Positions 34,581 through 44,179 of a stretch of DNA of 64,000 nt are shown piece after piece (within the stretch, counting starts at the first letter, position 1; every line of letters starts with the position of its first letter). The DNA comes from Aromatoleum anaerobium. Its GTDB lineage: Bacteria > Pseudomonadota > Gammaproteobacteria > Burkholderiales > Rhodocyclaceae. The stretch covers positions 434,001-498,000 of the forward strand of contig NZ_WTVG02000038.1 in NCBI RefSeq assembly GCF_012910705.2, in the 5' to 3' direction. The notes under the pieces are model-generated. The model did no database searches, had not been told where the DNA came from, and was given only the letters and a program-made list of their open reading frames with translations. The translations under genes and the position numbers were made by a program.

Positions 34581-36185
34581 TCAACGCCCCGCGCCCTGCG
34601 CGCGCAGCTTGAAGCGCTGGATCTTGCCGGTGGCGGTTTTCGGCAGCTCGTCGACGAACTCCATCCAGCGCGGATACTTGTAGGGCGCCAGCTGCGCCTT
34701 GACGTGCTGCTTGATCGATTCGGCGAGCGCCGGCGTGCCGCGCACGCCCGGCTTGAGGACGATGAAGGCTTTCGGCTTGATCAGCTGGTCGTCGTCCTCG
34801 TGCCCGACGACCGCCGCTTCGAGTACCGCCTCGTGCTCGATCAGGCACGATTCGACTTCGATCGGCGACACGTAGATGCCGCTCACCTTGAGCATGTCGT
34901 CGTTGCGCCCGGCGTAGATGTAGTAGCCGTCGGCGGTGCGCGAATACTTGTCGCCGCTCCGCGTCCACGGCCCCTGGAACGTGTCGCGGCTCTTCGCGCG
35001 GTTGTTCCAGTACATCGCGGCGCTGGTCGGCCCGGCGATCTGCAGTTCGCCCGGTTCGTTCGCGCCGTCGATGACGAAACCGGCGTCGTCGATGAGGCGC
35101 AGCTCGTAGCCCGGCACGGCCTTGCCGGTCGTGCCGTAGCGCACTTCGCCCGGACGGTTCGACAGGAAGATATGCAGCATTTCGGTCGAGCCGATGCCGT
35201 CGAGGATCTCGACGCCGAAACGTTCCGTCCAGCGCCGACCGATGTCTTCCGGCAGCGCTTCGCCGGCCGACGTGCAGACGCGCACCGCAAGTTCGCCTTT
35301 CGCCGGGCAGTCCGGGCTCGCGAGCATCGACGCGTACAGCGTCGGCACGCCGTAGAAGATCGTCGGACGGTGCTCGCGCAGCCGCCTGAAAGCGGCTTCG
35401 GGCGTCGGCCGCTCGGCCATCAGCACTCCGGTCGCGCCGGCCGCGAGCGGGAAAGTCAGGCCGTTGCCGAGCCCGTAGGCGAAGAACAGCTTTGCCGCCG
35501 AGAACACGACGTCGTCCTCGCGGATGCCGAGGATCGGCTTCGCGTACAGCTCGAAAGTCTGGATCAGGCTCGAATGCACATGCACGGTGCCTTTCGGCGC
35601 GCCGGTCGAGCCGGACGAGTAGAGCCAGAAGCACGGTTCGTCGCAGGTCGTCGGCGCGCTGCGGAACTGGTCGGAAGCGCCGTCCATCAGCGTGGCGAGC
35701 GAGTCGTCGCGCTGCTGTGCAGGATCGACGCCGGCGATGACGAGGCGCTCGAGTGTCGGCACGCGGTCGAGCAGCGGCGCGAACGTCTCGGCGAGCGGCG
35801 CGGACACGACGGCGACGCGCGCGCGGCTGTCGCCGAGCATGTATTCGTAGTCGGACTGCGTCAGCAGCGTGTTGACCGCGACCGGCACGACGCCGGCCTT
35901 GATCGCGCCGAGGAACACCGTCGGGAAGTCGATCGTGTCATGGACGCACACGAGGATGCGCTGCTCGCGCATGATGCCGAGCGCGCCGAGCGTGTTGGCG
36001 AAGCGGTTCACGCGCGCTGCGAGTTCGTCATAGGTATAGCTGCCGGCGTCGTCGATGAACGCGACCTTGCTGCCGCGCCCGGCAGCAAGGTTGCGTCCGA
36101 TCAGGTCGTCGGCCGCGTTGTAGTCGCGCGGCAGGGTGATTTTCGGCGAACCCGCGCCGGGCTGCGCCGCACTGAGCATGTGCAT
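34581..36185 (-). CDS. bclA: Benzoate-CoA ligase
   Basis: Activates benzoate with ATP and CoA to benzoyl-CoA, the entry to the box pathway. It belongs to the acyl-adenylating ANL superfamily: P-loop-like YSSGSTGAPKGTVHVHSS, A5-like GIGSTEMLHIFLSNRPG, A8-like GRNDDMLKVSGIYVSP and catalytic C-terminal Lys in PKTATGKIQRFKLR. Length is 534 aa, typical of benzoate-CoA ligases. The start at 36185 is preceded by GGAGG at 9 nt; an alternative ATG lies two codons in. It is the third gene of the minus arm after boxD and the DUF4863 gene; a strong hairpin separates it from the binding-protein gene. Confidence 0.93.
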   Translation of the reverse strand: MHMLSAAQPGAGSPKITLPRDYNAADDLIGRNLAAGRGSKVAFIDDAGSYTYDELAARVNRFANTLGALGIMREQRILVCVHDTIDFPTVFLGAIKAGVVPVAVNTLLTQSDYEYMLGDSRARVAVVSAPLAETFAPLLDRVPTLERLVIAGVDPAQQRDDSLATLMDGASDQFRSAPTTCDEPCFWLYSSGSTGAPKGTVHVHSSLIQTFELYAKPILGIREDDVVFSAAKLFFAYGLGNGLTFPLAAGATGVLMAERPTPEAAFRRLREHRPTIFYGVPTLYASMLASPDCPAKGELAVRVCTSAGEALPEDIGRRWTERFGVEILDGIGSTEMLHIFLSNRPGEVRYGTTGKAVPGYELRLIDDAGFVIDGANEPGELQIAGPTSAAMYWNNRAKSRDTFQGPWTRSGDKYSRTADGYYIYAGRNDDMLKVSGIYVSPIEVESCLIEHEAVLEAAVVGHEDDDQLIKPKAFIVLKPGVRGTPALAESIKQHVKAQLAPYKYPRWMEFVDELPKTATGKIQRFKLRAQGAGR

Positions 36186-36333
36186 TCTGTCTTTCCTCCG
36201 TTTGCCCGGCTCGTGCCGGGTCGTGTCGTCCGTTACCGGTCCTGGCGCCGGTGCTTTCCCTGGTTTGAAGCCCTCGCCGGCAGCGATCCCGGCGGGCGGG
36301 AATGCGCTGCGGTTGTCGACCGGATGCGCGGGT

Positions 36334-36810
36334 TCAGGCCGCCGCGCGGGTGAATTCGATCGCGCCCTGCGGCAGCAGGTACAGCACGTACGCGCGGCCG
36401 CCGCTGACGGTCGGGCGATGCACGCTGCCCGGGCCATAGACGAACCAGCCGGCGCCGTGGCCGTCGAATTTCGCGTCGCCTTCGAGCGGCATGATCATGT
36501 CGATCTCGCCGTTCGGGTGCGCGTGCTGCGGCCCGACGACGTCCGACATCTCGACGACGTCGACGCTGAAGCCGTGGATCTCCGGGCACGGCTTGACGAC
36601 ACGGCCGAACTTGATGCCGCCGTGCTCGCGCTCGCACATCCAGCCGGCGGCGACGGCGTCGCGGCACGCGGCGGCAATCGCGTCGAACTCCGCACCGCCG
36701 GGCGGAAAGCGTTCGTTGAGGAATGCGTCGAGCGGCTTGTCGAGCGGCCGGCCCTGGATCTGTGCGGTCACGTTCGCGATCAGCGCGCGGAAGTTTTCGG
36801 CTGTCATCAT
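36334..36810 (-). CDS. DUF4863-family (hydroxylaminobenzoate lyase-like) protein of the box locus
   Basis: A 158-aa protein with a C-terminal cupin-like half (GPQHAHPNGEIDMIMPLEGD, then GWFVYGPGSVHRPTV) whose histidines could bind a metal. The family includes the p-hydroxylaminobenzoate lyase PnbB, and members recur in aerobic benzoyl-CoA clusters, where their role is unknown to me. The start at 36810 (MMTAENFRAL) follows GGAG by about 9 nt. It is co-directional with boxD (23 bp downstream of its stop) and bclA, hence probably co-transcribed with them. Confidence 0.75.
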   Translation of the reverse strand: MMTAENFRALIANVTAQIQGRPLDKPLDAFLNERFPPGGAEFDAIAAACRDAVAAGWMCEREHGGIKFGRVVKPCPEIHGFSVDVVEMSDVVGPQHAHPNGEIDMIMPLEGDAKFDGHGAGWFVYGPGSVHRPTVSGGRAYVLYLLPQGAIEFTRAAA

Positions 36811-36865
36811 CGTCGGGGTCTCCTGTCGGGATTGGAGGTGCAAATCTTATTATTTATAGCTGGTT

Positions 36866-38443
36866 TCAGCTGCCGAGCAGCGCGGCGTCGGCCGCGTCGC
36901 GCGACAGCGCTTCGAGCAGCGCCGGGCCACCCTGGACGACGCAGCGGCGGTGGTACGTTGCCAGCGCGCGCAGGCCGCCGAGCTCCTCGCCGCCGCCGGC
37001 GCGCCCCGGCCCGCCATGCAGGCAGGTCGGCATGACGTTGCCGTGGCCGGTGTGGTTCGCGCCGACCGCCGCATCGACGACCATCACGCGCCCGTGCAGG
37101 TCGGCGATGCCGGGGACGAGCTCGGCGAGGAACGCCGCGTCGCCCGAATATACCGACGCGACGAGCGAGCCGCGGCCGCGGCGCGCAAGCGCGATCGCCG
37201 CTGCCGTGTCGGCATACGGCACGATCGTCGCGACCGGCCCGAACACTTCGATGTCATGGACGTGGCGGGCGTCGAGTCCCTTGTCGCAGTACAGCAGCGT
37301 CGGCTGCACGAACGCCGAGACGGCCGGATCGGCATCGACCGGGGTGAAATCCGCGCCGCCGCCGAACACCGTCTCGCATTCCTCACGCAGCTTCGCCAGG
37401 CCTTCGAGCGCCGCGGCCTGCTGCGCGCGGCTGACGAGCGGCCCGACGCGCACGCCTTCGCTCTTCGGATTGCCGACGCGGTACGAGGCGAGCTTCGCGG
37501 CGACCGCATCGGCGAGCGGCCGGCTTGTCGATGCAGGCGCGAAGACGCGACGGATCGCGGTGCATTTCTGCCCGGTCTTGATCGTCATCTCGCGCACGAT
37601 CTCCTTCACCGCGAGATCGAACTCGGGCGTTCCGGGCTGCGCATCGGGCCCGAGGATTGCGGAATTGATGCTGTCGGCTTCGATGTTGATGCGCACCGAG
37701 CGGGCGACGACGTTCGGATGCGTGCGCATGCGCGCCGCGGTGTCGGCCGAGCCGGTGAAGGAAATCACGTCGCATTCGCCGACGTGGTCGAGCAGGTCGC
37801 GCGCCGAGCCGCACACGATCGACAGCGCGCCCGCGGGCAGGATGCCGGCCTTGACGACGTCCTCGACCATGCGCTGCGTCAGCCACGCCGTCGGCGTCGC
37901 CGGCTTGACGAGCACCGGCACGCCGGCGAGCAACGCCGGGGCGGCTTTTTCCCACAGGCCCCACGCCGGGAAGTTGAACGCGTTGATGAACACCGCGACG
38001 CCGGAGAGCGGCATCAGGAAATGCTGGCCCTGGAATGCGTCGGTCTTCGCCAGCGCGACGCGCGCGCCTTCCTTCAGGTGACGCGCCGGGCCGAGCGCCT
38101 TGCCGGCACGCGCGTAGCTTTTCAGCGTGAAGATCGCGCCATCGACGTCGAACGCGGCGTCCGCTTCCGTTGAGCCGGAGTTGCGCAGCGCAATGTCGAA
38201 ATATTCTGCACGTTTCGCGCTCAGGACTTCGATGATCGCGCCGAGCAGCGCCGCACGATCTTCATACCCGAGCGCCCGCAACGCGGGTCCGCCGGTGCTG
38301 CGGGCGAATTCCAGCGCACGCGCGGTATCGATGCCTTCGGACGAGACCCGCACCAGCTCCTCGCCGGTGACCGGATCCTGCAGTGCGATGCCGTCGCCGG
38401 CGCCTTCGAGCCATTGCCCGTATACGTAATTAGCCAGTTTCAC
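36866..38443 (-). CDS. boxD: 3,4-dehydroadipyl-CoA semialdehyde dehydrogenase BoxD
   Basis: An NADP-dependent aldehyde dehydrogenase that oxidises the ring-opened 3,4-dehydroadipyl-CoA semialdehyde made by BoxC to the acid. The 525-aa PaaZ-like ALDH has ACVI-type segments INAFNFPAWGLWEKAAPAL and VPVLVKPATPTAW, VISFTGSADTA, a Glu in NIEADSINS and catalytic Cys294 in GQKCTAIRR. It is the first gene of the minus arm, transcribed divergently from boxR. A minus promoter (TTGACG, 16 bp, TATTCT) lies about 100 bp upstream. No hydratase domain is fused, unlike full-length PaaZ. Confidence 0.92.
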   Translation of the reverse strand: MKLANYVYGQWLEGAGDGIALQDPVTGEELVRVSSEGIDTARALEFARSTGGPALRALGYEDRAALLGAIIEVLSAKRAEYFDIALRNSGSTEADAAFDVDGAIFTLKSYARAGKALGPARHLKEGARVALAKTDAFQGQHFLMPLSGVAVFINAFNFPAWGLWEKAAPALLAGVPVLVKPATPTAWLTQRMVEDVVKAGILPAGALSIVCGSARDLLDHVGECDVISFTGSADTAARMRTHPNVVARSVRINIEADSINSAILGPDAQPGTPEFDLAVKEIVREMTIKTGQKCTAIRRVFAPASTSRPLADAVAAKLASYRVGNPKSEGVRVGPLVSRAQQAAALEGLAKLREECETVFGGGADFTPVDADPAVSAFVQPTLLYCDKGLDARHVHDIEVFGPVATIVPYADTAAAIALARRGRGSLVASVYSGDAAFLAELVPGIADLHGRVMVVDAAVGANHTGHGNVMPTCLHGGPGRAGGGEELGGLRALATYHRRCVVQGGPALLEALSRDAADAALLGS

Positions 38444-38776
38444 GTTGTCTCCTCGTCCTCTTGTTTGTGCATCGCACCCGGATGCTCAAGGGTCGATGAC
38501 GGGTTGGGTGGTCGCGCGCCGGGCGCAACTCGTGGAAATAGAATACACGCGCCTTATCCTTCGTCAAGAACTTTACTGCATCATTTTGCTCGATAGCTCA
38601 TTCCAGACTGCACTTTTCCTCGTCAAGGCAGCGCTATTTTCTGATTGTTGCTATAGTGTTTCGGCAATCGATTTCATCATCACACAAAACAAAATGCACT
38701 TTACCTCTTGACGCTCCTTAACGCCTGCACTATTGTTCAACCCAACAGCACCGGCAACTGCACGACAGGAACCAAA
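38444..38776. promoter_or_regulatory. Divergent boxD/boxR control region with TGCA operator boxes
   Basis: 333 bp without a gene and clearly more A+T-rich than its flanks. Six TGCA tetramers lie at 38468, 38577, 38609, 38695, 38726 and 38759; related BzdR/BoxR regulators use TGCA-containing operators. Minus-strand promoter for boxD: TTGACG (38567-38562), 16 bp, TATTCT (38545-38540). Plus-strand promoter for boxR: TTGACG (38708-38713), 17 bp, TATTGT (38731-38736), with one TGCA inside the spacer and one near the expected start of transcription. Operator assignment is inference. Confidence 0.65.
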
Positions 38777-39679
38777 ATGAGCTTCAAGACCGACCCTGAT
38801 GCGAACCCAGTGGATCACCGTGACGACAGCGTCGCCGGCACCTCCACGCTGCTGCCGACGCTGGGCCGGCGGGTGCGCGAGATCCGGGACCGGCGCGGCA
38901 TGACCCGCAAGCTCGTGGCCCGCGAGGCCGGCGTCTCCGAACGTCACCTCGCGCACCTCGAAGGCGGCGAAGGCAACGTGTCGATCGTGCTGCTCGACAA
39001 CATCGCCCGGGCGCTGGATGTGTCGCTGACCGACCTGCTCGCACCGGAGACCGAAGACACCGTCGAACGCCGCCTGATCCGCCGCTTTCTCGAGCGCCTG
39101 CCGCAGCACCGCCTCGAAGAAGTGGTGTTCCGGCTGATGCGCGACTTCGGCCATGAGGAAGCGGTGCGCAGGAAGCGCATCGCGCTGATCGGCCTGCGCG
39201 GCGCCGGCAAGTCGACGCTCGGCGGACGGCTGGCGCGCGAAGAAGGCATGCCGTTCGTCGAACTCGACCGCGAGATCGAGAAGGAAACCGGCATCCCGGG
39301 GCGCGAGATTTTCGCGCTGTACGGCCAGTCGGGGTATCGCCGCATCGAGAAGCGCACGCTCGAACGCGTCATCCGCGAGCATCCGCGCGCCGTGATCTCG
39401 ATCGGCGGCGGCGTCGTGTCGCAGCCCGAGACTTTCGAACTGCTGCTGTCGAACTGCCTGACGATCTGGGTCAAGGCGCAGCCGGAAGAACACATGGCGC
39501 GCGTCATGGCACAGGGCGACCTGCGGCCGATGGCGGGCAACGACGAGGCGATGGATGACCTCAAGCGCATCCTCGACGCCCGCGAGCCACTGTATGCGAA
39601 GGCCGACACCGTCCTCGATACGACGGGCGAGACGGTCGATCAAAGTTTCATGAAGTTGCGCCAGCTCGTACTGAGCTGA
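38777..39679 (+). CDS. boxR: BoxR/BzdR-type regulator: XRE helix-turn-helix fused to a shikimate-kinase-like domain
   Basis: A transcriptional regulator of benzoyl-CoA degradation; by family knowledge it represses box genes and responds to benzoyl-CoA. Residues about 28-92 form an XRE-type HTH (REIRDRRGMTRKLVAREAGV). A linker (95-130) leads to a shikimate-kinase-like domain from about 133, with Walker A GLRGAGKST at 139-147 and ISIGGGVVSQPETFELLL. In this family the kinase-like domain is a ligand sensor. The start at 38777 gives the family-usual 300 aa; the frame is open upstream into promoter sequence. It is followed 28 bp later by boxC, so it probably autoregulates the operon. Confidence 0.93.
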   Translation: MSFKTDPDANPVDHRDDSVAGTSTLLPTLGRRVREIRDRRGMTRKLVAREAGVSERHLAHLEGGEGNVSIVLLDNIARALDVSLTDLLAPETEDTVERRLIRRFLERLPQHRLEEVVFRLMRDFGHEEAVRRKRIALIGLRGAGKSTLGGRLAREEGMPFVELDREIEKETGIPGREIFALYGQSGYRRIEKRTLERVIREHPRAVISIGGGVVSQPETFELLLSNCLTIWVKAQPEEHMARVMAQGDLRPMAGNDEAMDDLKRILDAREPLYAKADTVLDTTGETVDQSFMKLRQLVLS

Positions 39680-39707
39680 CCCCCCCACGAGAGAAGAGGA
39701 GACAGAG

Positions 39708-41381
39708 ATGGAAGCAATCGCGAAGAACCAGGAAACCGCCGTCGAGCGCGTCGATTACCGTACCGAGCCGTCGAAGTACCGCCACTGGTCGCTCGCGACC
39801 GACGGCGCGATCGCCACGCTGACGCTGAACATTGACGAGGACGCGGGCATCCGGCCGGGCTACAAGCTGAAGCTCAACTCGTACGACCTCGGCGTCGACA
39901 TCGAGCTGCACGACGCGCTGCAGCGCGTGCGCTTCGAGCATCCGGAAGTGCGCACCGTCGTCGTCACGTCGGGCAAGCCGAAGATCTTCTGCTCCGGCGC
40001 GAACATCTACATGCTCGGCCTGTCGTCCCACGCGTGGAAAGTGAACTTCTGCAAATTCACCAACGAGACGAGGAACGGCATCGAGGATTCCAGCCAGTAC
40101 TCGGGCCTGAAGTTCCTCGCCGCGTGCAACGGCACGACTGCCGGCGGCGGCTACGAGCTGGCGCTCGCATGCGACGAGATCGTGCTGGTCGATGACCGCA
40201 ACTCGTCGGTGTCGCTGCCTGAAGTGCCGCTCTTGGGCGTGCTGCCCGGCACCGGCGGCCTGACGCGCGTGACCGACAAGCGCCGTGTGCGCCGCGATCA
40301 CGCCGACATCTTCTGCACGATCTCGGAAGGCGTGCGCGGCAACCGCGCGAAGGAATGGCGCCTCGTCGATGACGTCGTCAAGCAGCAGCAGTTCGCCGAG
40401 CATATCAAGGCGCGCGCCGAAGCGCTCGCCGCGCAGTCCGACCGCCCGGCCAACGCGAAAGGCGTGCAGCTGACCCGCCTCGAGCGCACTGACGACGAAA
40501 ACGGCTACCACTACGAATTCGTCGATGCCGCGATCGATGCGGCCGCCCGCACCGTGACGCTGACCGTGCGCGCCCCGTCATCCGTGACCGCGAAGACCGC
40601 CGCCGAAATCGAAGCCGAAGGCATCAACTGGTGGCCGCTCAAGATGGCACGCGAACTCGACGACGCGATCCTGAACCTGCGCACGAACCACCTCGACATC
40701 GGCCTGTGGCAGCTGCGCACGACGGGCGACGCCCAGGTCGTGCTCGACATCGACGCGACGATCATCGAGAACCAGGACAACTGGTTCGTTCGCGAAACTC
40801 TCGGCATGCTGCGCCGCACGCTGTCGCGGATCGACGTGTCGTCGCGCAGCTTGTACGCGCTGATCGAGCCGGGCTCGTGCTTCGCCGGCACGCTGCTCGA
40901 GATCGCGCTCGCCGCCGACCGCAGCTACATGCGTGACGCCGCCGACGCCGAAAACCGCATCGGCCTGTCGGCGATGAATTTCGGCGCACTGCCGATGGCC
41001 AACGGCCTGTCGCGCATCGACGCGCGCTTCTACCAGGAAGAAGCGCCGGTGGCGGCCGCGAAGGCGAAGGAAGGCAGCCTGCTCAGCCCCGCCGAAGCGA
41101 TGGAGCTCGGCCTCGTGACCGCGATCCCCGACGATCTCGACTGGGCCGAAGAGATCCGCATCGCGATCGAGGAACGCGCCGCGCTGTCGCCGGACGCGCT
41201 GACCGGCCTGGAAGCGAATCTGCGCTTCGGCCCGGTCGAGACGATGAACACGCGGATTTTCGGCCGCCTGTCGGCGTGGCAGAACTGGATCTTCAACCGC
41301 CCGAACGCGGTCGGCCCGACCGGCGCGCTGAAGCTCTTCGGTTCCGGCAAGAAGGCGCAATTCGACTGGAACCGCGTCTAA
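39708..41381 (+). CDS. boxC: Benzoyl-CoA-dihydrodiol lyase BoxC
   Basis: Opens the ring of 2,3-epoxybenzoyl-CoA hydrolytically, giving 3,4-dehydroadipyl-CoA semialdehyde and formate. The 557-aa protein is a double crotonase-fold enzyme: the N-terminal half has the enoyl-CoA-hydratase-like oxyanion segment FCSGANIYMLGLSSHAWK and GTTAGGGYELALACDEIVLV, and the second half has LIEPGSCFAGTLLEIALAAD. Length matches BoxC of Azoarcus. GAGGAGACAGAG precedes the ATG. Formate released here could be oxidised by the formate dehydrogenase encoded about 8 kb away on the other strand. Confidence 0.95.
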   Translation: MEAIAKNQETAVERVDYRTEPSKYRHWSLATDGAIATLTLNIDEDAGIRPGYKLKLNSYDLGVDIELHDALQRVRFEHPEVRTVVVTSGKPKIFCSGANIYMLGLSSHAWKVNFCKFTNETRNGIEDSSQYSGLKFLAACNGTTAGGGYELALACDEIVLVDDRNSSVSLPEVPLLGVLPGTGGLTRVTDKRRVRRDHADIFCTISEGVRGNRAKEWRLVDDVVKQQQFAEHIKARAEALAAQSDRPANAKGVQLTRLERTDDENGYHYEFVDAAIDAAARTVTLTVRAPSSVTAKTAAEIEAEGINWWPLKMARELDDAILNLRTNHLDIGLWQLRTTGDAQVVLDIDATIIENQDNWFVRETLGMLRRTLSRIDVSSRSLYALIEPGSCFAGTLLEIALAADRSYMRDAADAENRIGLSAMNFGALPMANGLSRIDARFYQEEAPVAAAKAKEGSLLSPAEAMELGLVTAIPDDLDWAEEIRIAIEERAALSPDALTGLEANLRFGPVETMNTRIFGRLSAWQNWIFNRPNAVGPTGALKLFGSGKKAQFDWNRV

Positions 41382-41426
41382 ACACAACGCAGCCCATACT
41401 TACAAAACACCCCGAGGAGCACAGAG

Positions 41427-42848
41427 ATGATCAACTACAGCGAACGCATCCCGAACAACGTCAACCTGTCCGAGAACAAGACGCTTCAGCGCGCGCTCGA
41501 GCAGTGGCAGCCGTCGTTCCTGAACTGGTGGGACGACATGGGCCCGGAGAACTCGACGAACTACGAGGTCTACCTGCGCACCGCGGTCAGCGTCGACCCG
41601 AAAGGCTGGGCGGATTTCGGCCACGTCAAGATGCATGACTACCGCTGGGGCATTTTCCTTGCGCCGCAGGACGGCCAGAAGAAGATCACTTTCGGCGAGC
41701 ACAAAGGCCAGGACGTGTGGCAGGAAGTGCCGGGCGAATACCGCTCGACGCTGCGCCGCATCATCGTCACGCAGGGCGACACCGAGCCGGCATCCGTCGA
41801 GCAGCAGCGCCACCTGGGCCTCACCGCGCCGTCGCTGTACGACCTGCGCAACCTCTTCCAGGTGAACGTCGAGGAAGGCCGCCACCTGTGGGCGATGGTG
41901 TACCTGCTGCACGCGCACTTCGGCCGCGACGGCCGCGAGGAAGGCGAAGCGCTGCTCGAGCGCCGTTCGGGCGACGCCGACAACCCGCGCATCCTCACTG
42001 CGTTCAACGAGAAGACTCCGGACTGGCTGTCGTTCTTCATGTTCACGTTCATCACCGACCGTGACGGCAAGTTCCAGCTCGCCTCCTTGGCCGAATCGGC
42101 GTTCGACCCGCTCGCCCGCACCTGCAAGTTCATGCTGACCGAGGAAGCGCACCACCTCTTCGTCGGCGAATCGGGCGTCGCCCGCGTGATCCAGCGCACC
42201 TGCGAGATGATGAAGGAACTCGGCACCGACGATCCTGCGAAGCTGCGCGCCGCCGGCGTCATCGACCTGCCGACGCTGCAGAAATACCTGAACTTCCACT
42301 ACAGCGTCACCAGCGACCTGTACGGCGCCGAGATCTCGTCGAACGCCGCGACCTACTACACGAACGGTCTGAAAGGGCGCTTCGAGGAAGAGAAGATCGC
42401 CGATGACCACACGCTGCAGAACTCGGAATACCAGGTCATGGACGTCGCCGGCGACCAGATCCTGACCCGCCAGGTGCCGGCGCTGTCGGCGCTGAACGAG
42501 CGGCTGCGCGACGACTGGATCGCGGACGTGCAGGCCGGCATCGACCGCTGGAACCGCATCCCGGCGAAATTCGGCTTCAACTTCCGCTTCACGCTGCCGC
42601 ACAAGGGCTTCAACCGCCGCATCGGCATGTTCGCCGGTTCGCATGTCAGCCCGGATGGCCGCCTGCTGTCCGAAGCCGAATGGACGCACCAGCACAGCAA
42701 CTGGCTGCCGACCGAGAGCGACCGCCTGTACGTGCATTCGCTGATGGGCCAATGCGTCGAGCGCGGCAAGTTCGCGAACTGGATCGCGGCGCCGGGGCGC
42801 GGCATCAACAACCAGCCGATCGACTTCGAGTACGTGCGTTTCAACTAA
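41427..42848 (+). CDS. boxB: Benzoyl-CoA 2,3-epoxidase, diiron oxygenase subunit BoxB
   Basis: The oxygenase component that uses O2 and two electrons to convert benzoyl-CoA to 2,3-epoxybenzoyl-CoA. It is a 473-aa ferritin-like diiron protein; a predicted metal-ligand helix contains MLTEEAHHLFVGE (Glu239 to His243) and another lies in LWAMVYLLHAHFGRDGREEG. CGAGGAGCACAGAG precedes the ATG, 45 bp after boxC. It works with the reductase BoxA encoded next. Confidence 0.95.
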   Translation: MINYSERIPNNVNLSENKTLQRALEQWQPSFLNWWDDMGPENSTNYEVYLRTAVSVDPKGWADFGHVKMHDYRWGIFLAPQDGQKKITFGEHKGQDVWQEVPGEYRSTLRRIIVTQGDTEPASVEQQRHLGLTAPSLYDLRNLFQVNVEEGRHLWAMVYLLHAHFGRDGREEGEALLERRSGDADNPRILTAFNEKTPDWLSFFMFTFITDRDGKFQLASLAESAFDPLARTCKFMLTEEAHHLFVGESGVARVIQRTCEMMKELGTDDPAKLRAAGVIDLPTLQKYLNFHYSVTSDLYGAEISSNAATYYTNGLKGRFEEEKIADDHTLQNSEYQVMDVAGDQILTRQVPALSALNERLRDDWIADVQAGIDRWNRIPAKFGFNFRFTLPHKGFNRRIGMFAGSHVSPDGRLLSEAEWTHQHSNWLPTESDRLYVHSLMGQCVERGKFANWIAAPGRGINNQPIDFEYVRFN

Positions 42849-42908
42849 GCCATCGCAAAAACGGGGACGGGCGCAGGCCCGCCCCCGCCCCAGTGGAGAG
42901 AGACAGCC

Positions 42909-44159
42909 ATGAACGCGCCCGTAGAGCACGCAATCGCCAAGCAGCATCTGATCGACCCGGAAATCTGCATTCGCTGCAACACCTGCGAGGAGACCTGCCC
43001 GGTCGATGCGATCACGCACGACAACCTGAACTACGTCGTCAATTTCGATATCTGCAACGGTTGCCTCGCCTGCGTGCCGCCGTGCCCCACCGGCGCGATC
43101 GATTCATGGCGCAACGTCGAACGCGTCAAGCCGTACAGCCTCGAAGAACAGTTCAAGTGGGACGTGCTGCCCGACACCACCGAGCTCGACAAGGTCGACG
43201 CGCCGTTCGCCGTCGCGCGCCCCGACGACGAACTGCCGGCCGAAGTGCAGCACATCACCGACGTCGCCACTGCCGGCCAGGGCGGCCCGGCGCTCGCGCC
43301 GTGGTCCGCGTCGCATCCGTACGTGAACCTGTATGCGCCGACGCGCCCGATCACGGCGACCGTCACCGGCAATTACCGGCTCACCGACGCGGACGCTTCG
43401 AGCGACATCCATCACGTCGTGCTCGATTTCGGCTCGACGCCGTTCCCGGTGCTCGAAGGCCAGTCGATCGGCATCATCCCGCCCGGCACCGACGACAAGG
43501 GCCGCCCGCACCTGCTGCGCATGTACTCGGTCGCGAGCCCGCGCAACGGCGAGCGTCCGCACTACAACAACCTCGCGCTGACGGTCAAACGCGTCACCGA
43601 GGACCATGAAGGCAAGCCCGCGCGCGGCGTCGCGTCGAACTACATCTGCGACCTGAAGAAAGGCGACAAGGTGCAGGTCACCGGGCCTTACGGCTCGACC
43701 TACCTGATGCCGAACCATCCCGGCTCGTCGATCATGATGATCTGCACCGGCACCGGCTCGGCGCCGATGCGCGCGATGACCGAGCGCCGCCGCCGCCGTC
43801 TCGCGCAGCAGGAAGGCGGCGAGCTGGTGCTGTTCTTCGGCGCGCGCGCGCCGGCCGAGCTGCCGTACTTCGGCCCGCTGCAGAAGCTGCCGAAGGACTT
43901 CATCGACATCAACTTCGCGTTCTCGCGCGTGCCCGGCGAGCCGAAGAAATACGTGCAGGATTCGATCCGCGAGCGCGCCGACAAGGTGTTCCGGATGCTC
44001 AACGACGACAACTGCTACATTTACATCTGCGGCCTGAAAGGCATGGAATCGGGCGTGCTTGAAGCGTTCCGCGACATCTGTCGCGCGAACGGCGCGGACT
44101 GGGAGGCGCTGCGGCCGAAGCTGCTGGCCAACGCACGCTTCCACGTCGAAACCTACTGA
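42909..44159 (+). CDS. boxA: Benzoyl-CoA 2,3-epoxidase, reductase subunit BoxA
   Basis: NADPH-dependent iron-sulfur flavoprotein that supplies BoxB with electrons. The 416-aa protein starts with two [4Fe-4S] ferredoxin motifs ([12 protein letters not shown] near residue 19 and [12 protein letters not shown] near 50). A linker leads to a ferredoxin:NADP+ reductase module (about 130-416) with the FAD motif [12 protein letters not shown], pyridine-nucleotide motif [14 protein letters not shown] and C-terminal [13 protein letters not shown]. It follows boxB by 60 bp with a GGAGAGAGACAGCC ribosome site. Confidence 0.95.
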   Translation: MNAPVEHAIAKQHLIDPEICIRCNTCEETCPVDAITHDNLNYVVNFDICNGCLACVPPCPTGAIDSWRNVERVKPYSLEEQFKWDVLPDTTELDKVDAPFAVARPDDELPAEVQHITDVATAGQGGPALAPWSASHPYVNLYAPTRPITATVTGNYRLTDADASSDIHHVVLDFGSTPFPVLEGQSIGIIPPGTDDKGRPHLLRMYSVASPRNGERPHYNNLALTVKRVTEDHEGKPARGVASNYICDLKKGDKVQVTGPYGSTYLMPNHPGSSIMMICTGTGSAPMRAMTERRRRRLAQQEGGELVLFFGARAPAELPYFGPLQKLPKDFIDINFAFSRVPGEPKKYVQDSIRERADKVFRMLNDDNCYIYICGLKGMESGVLEAFRDICRANGADWEALRPKLLANARFHVETY

Positions 44160-44179
44160 CCCCCGAAGGAAAAGCCGCC

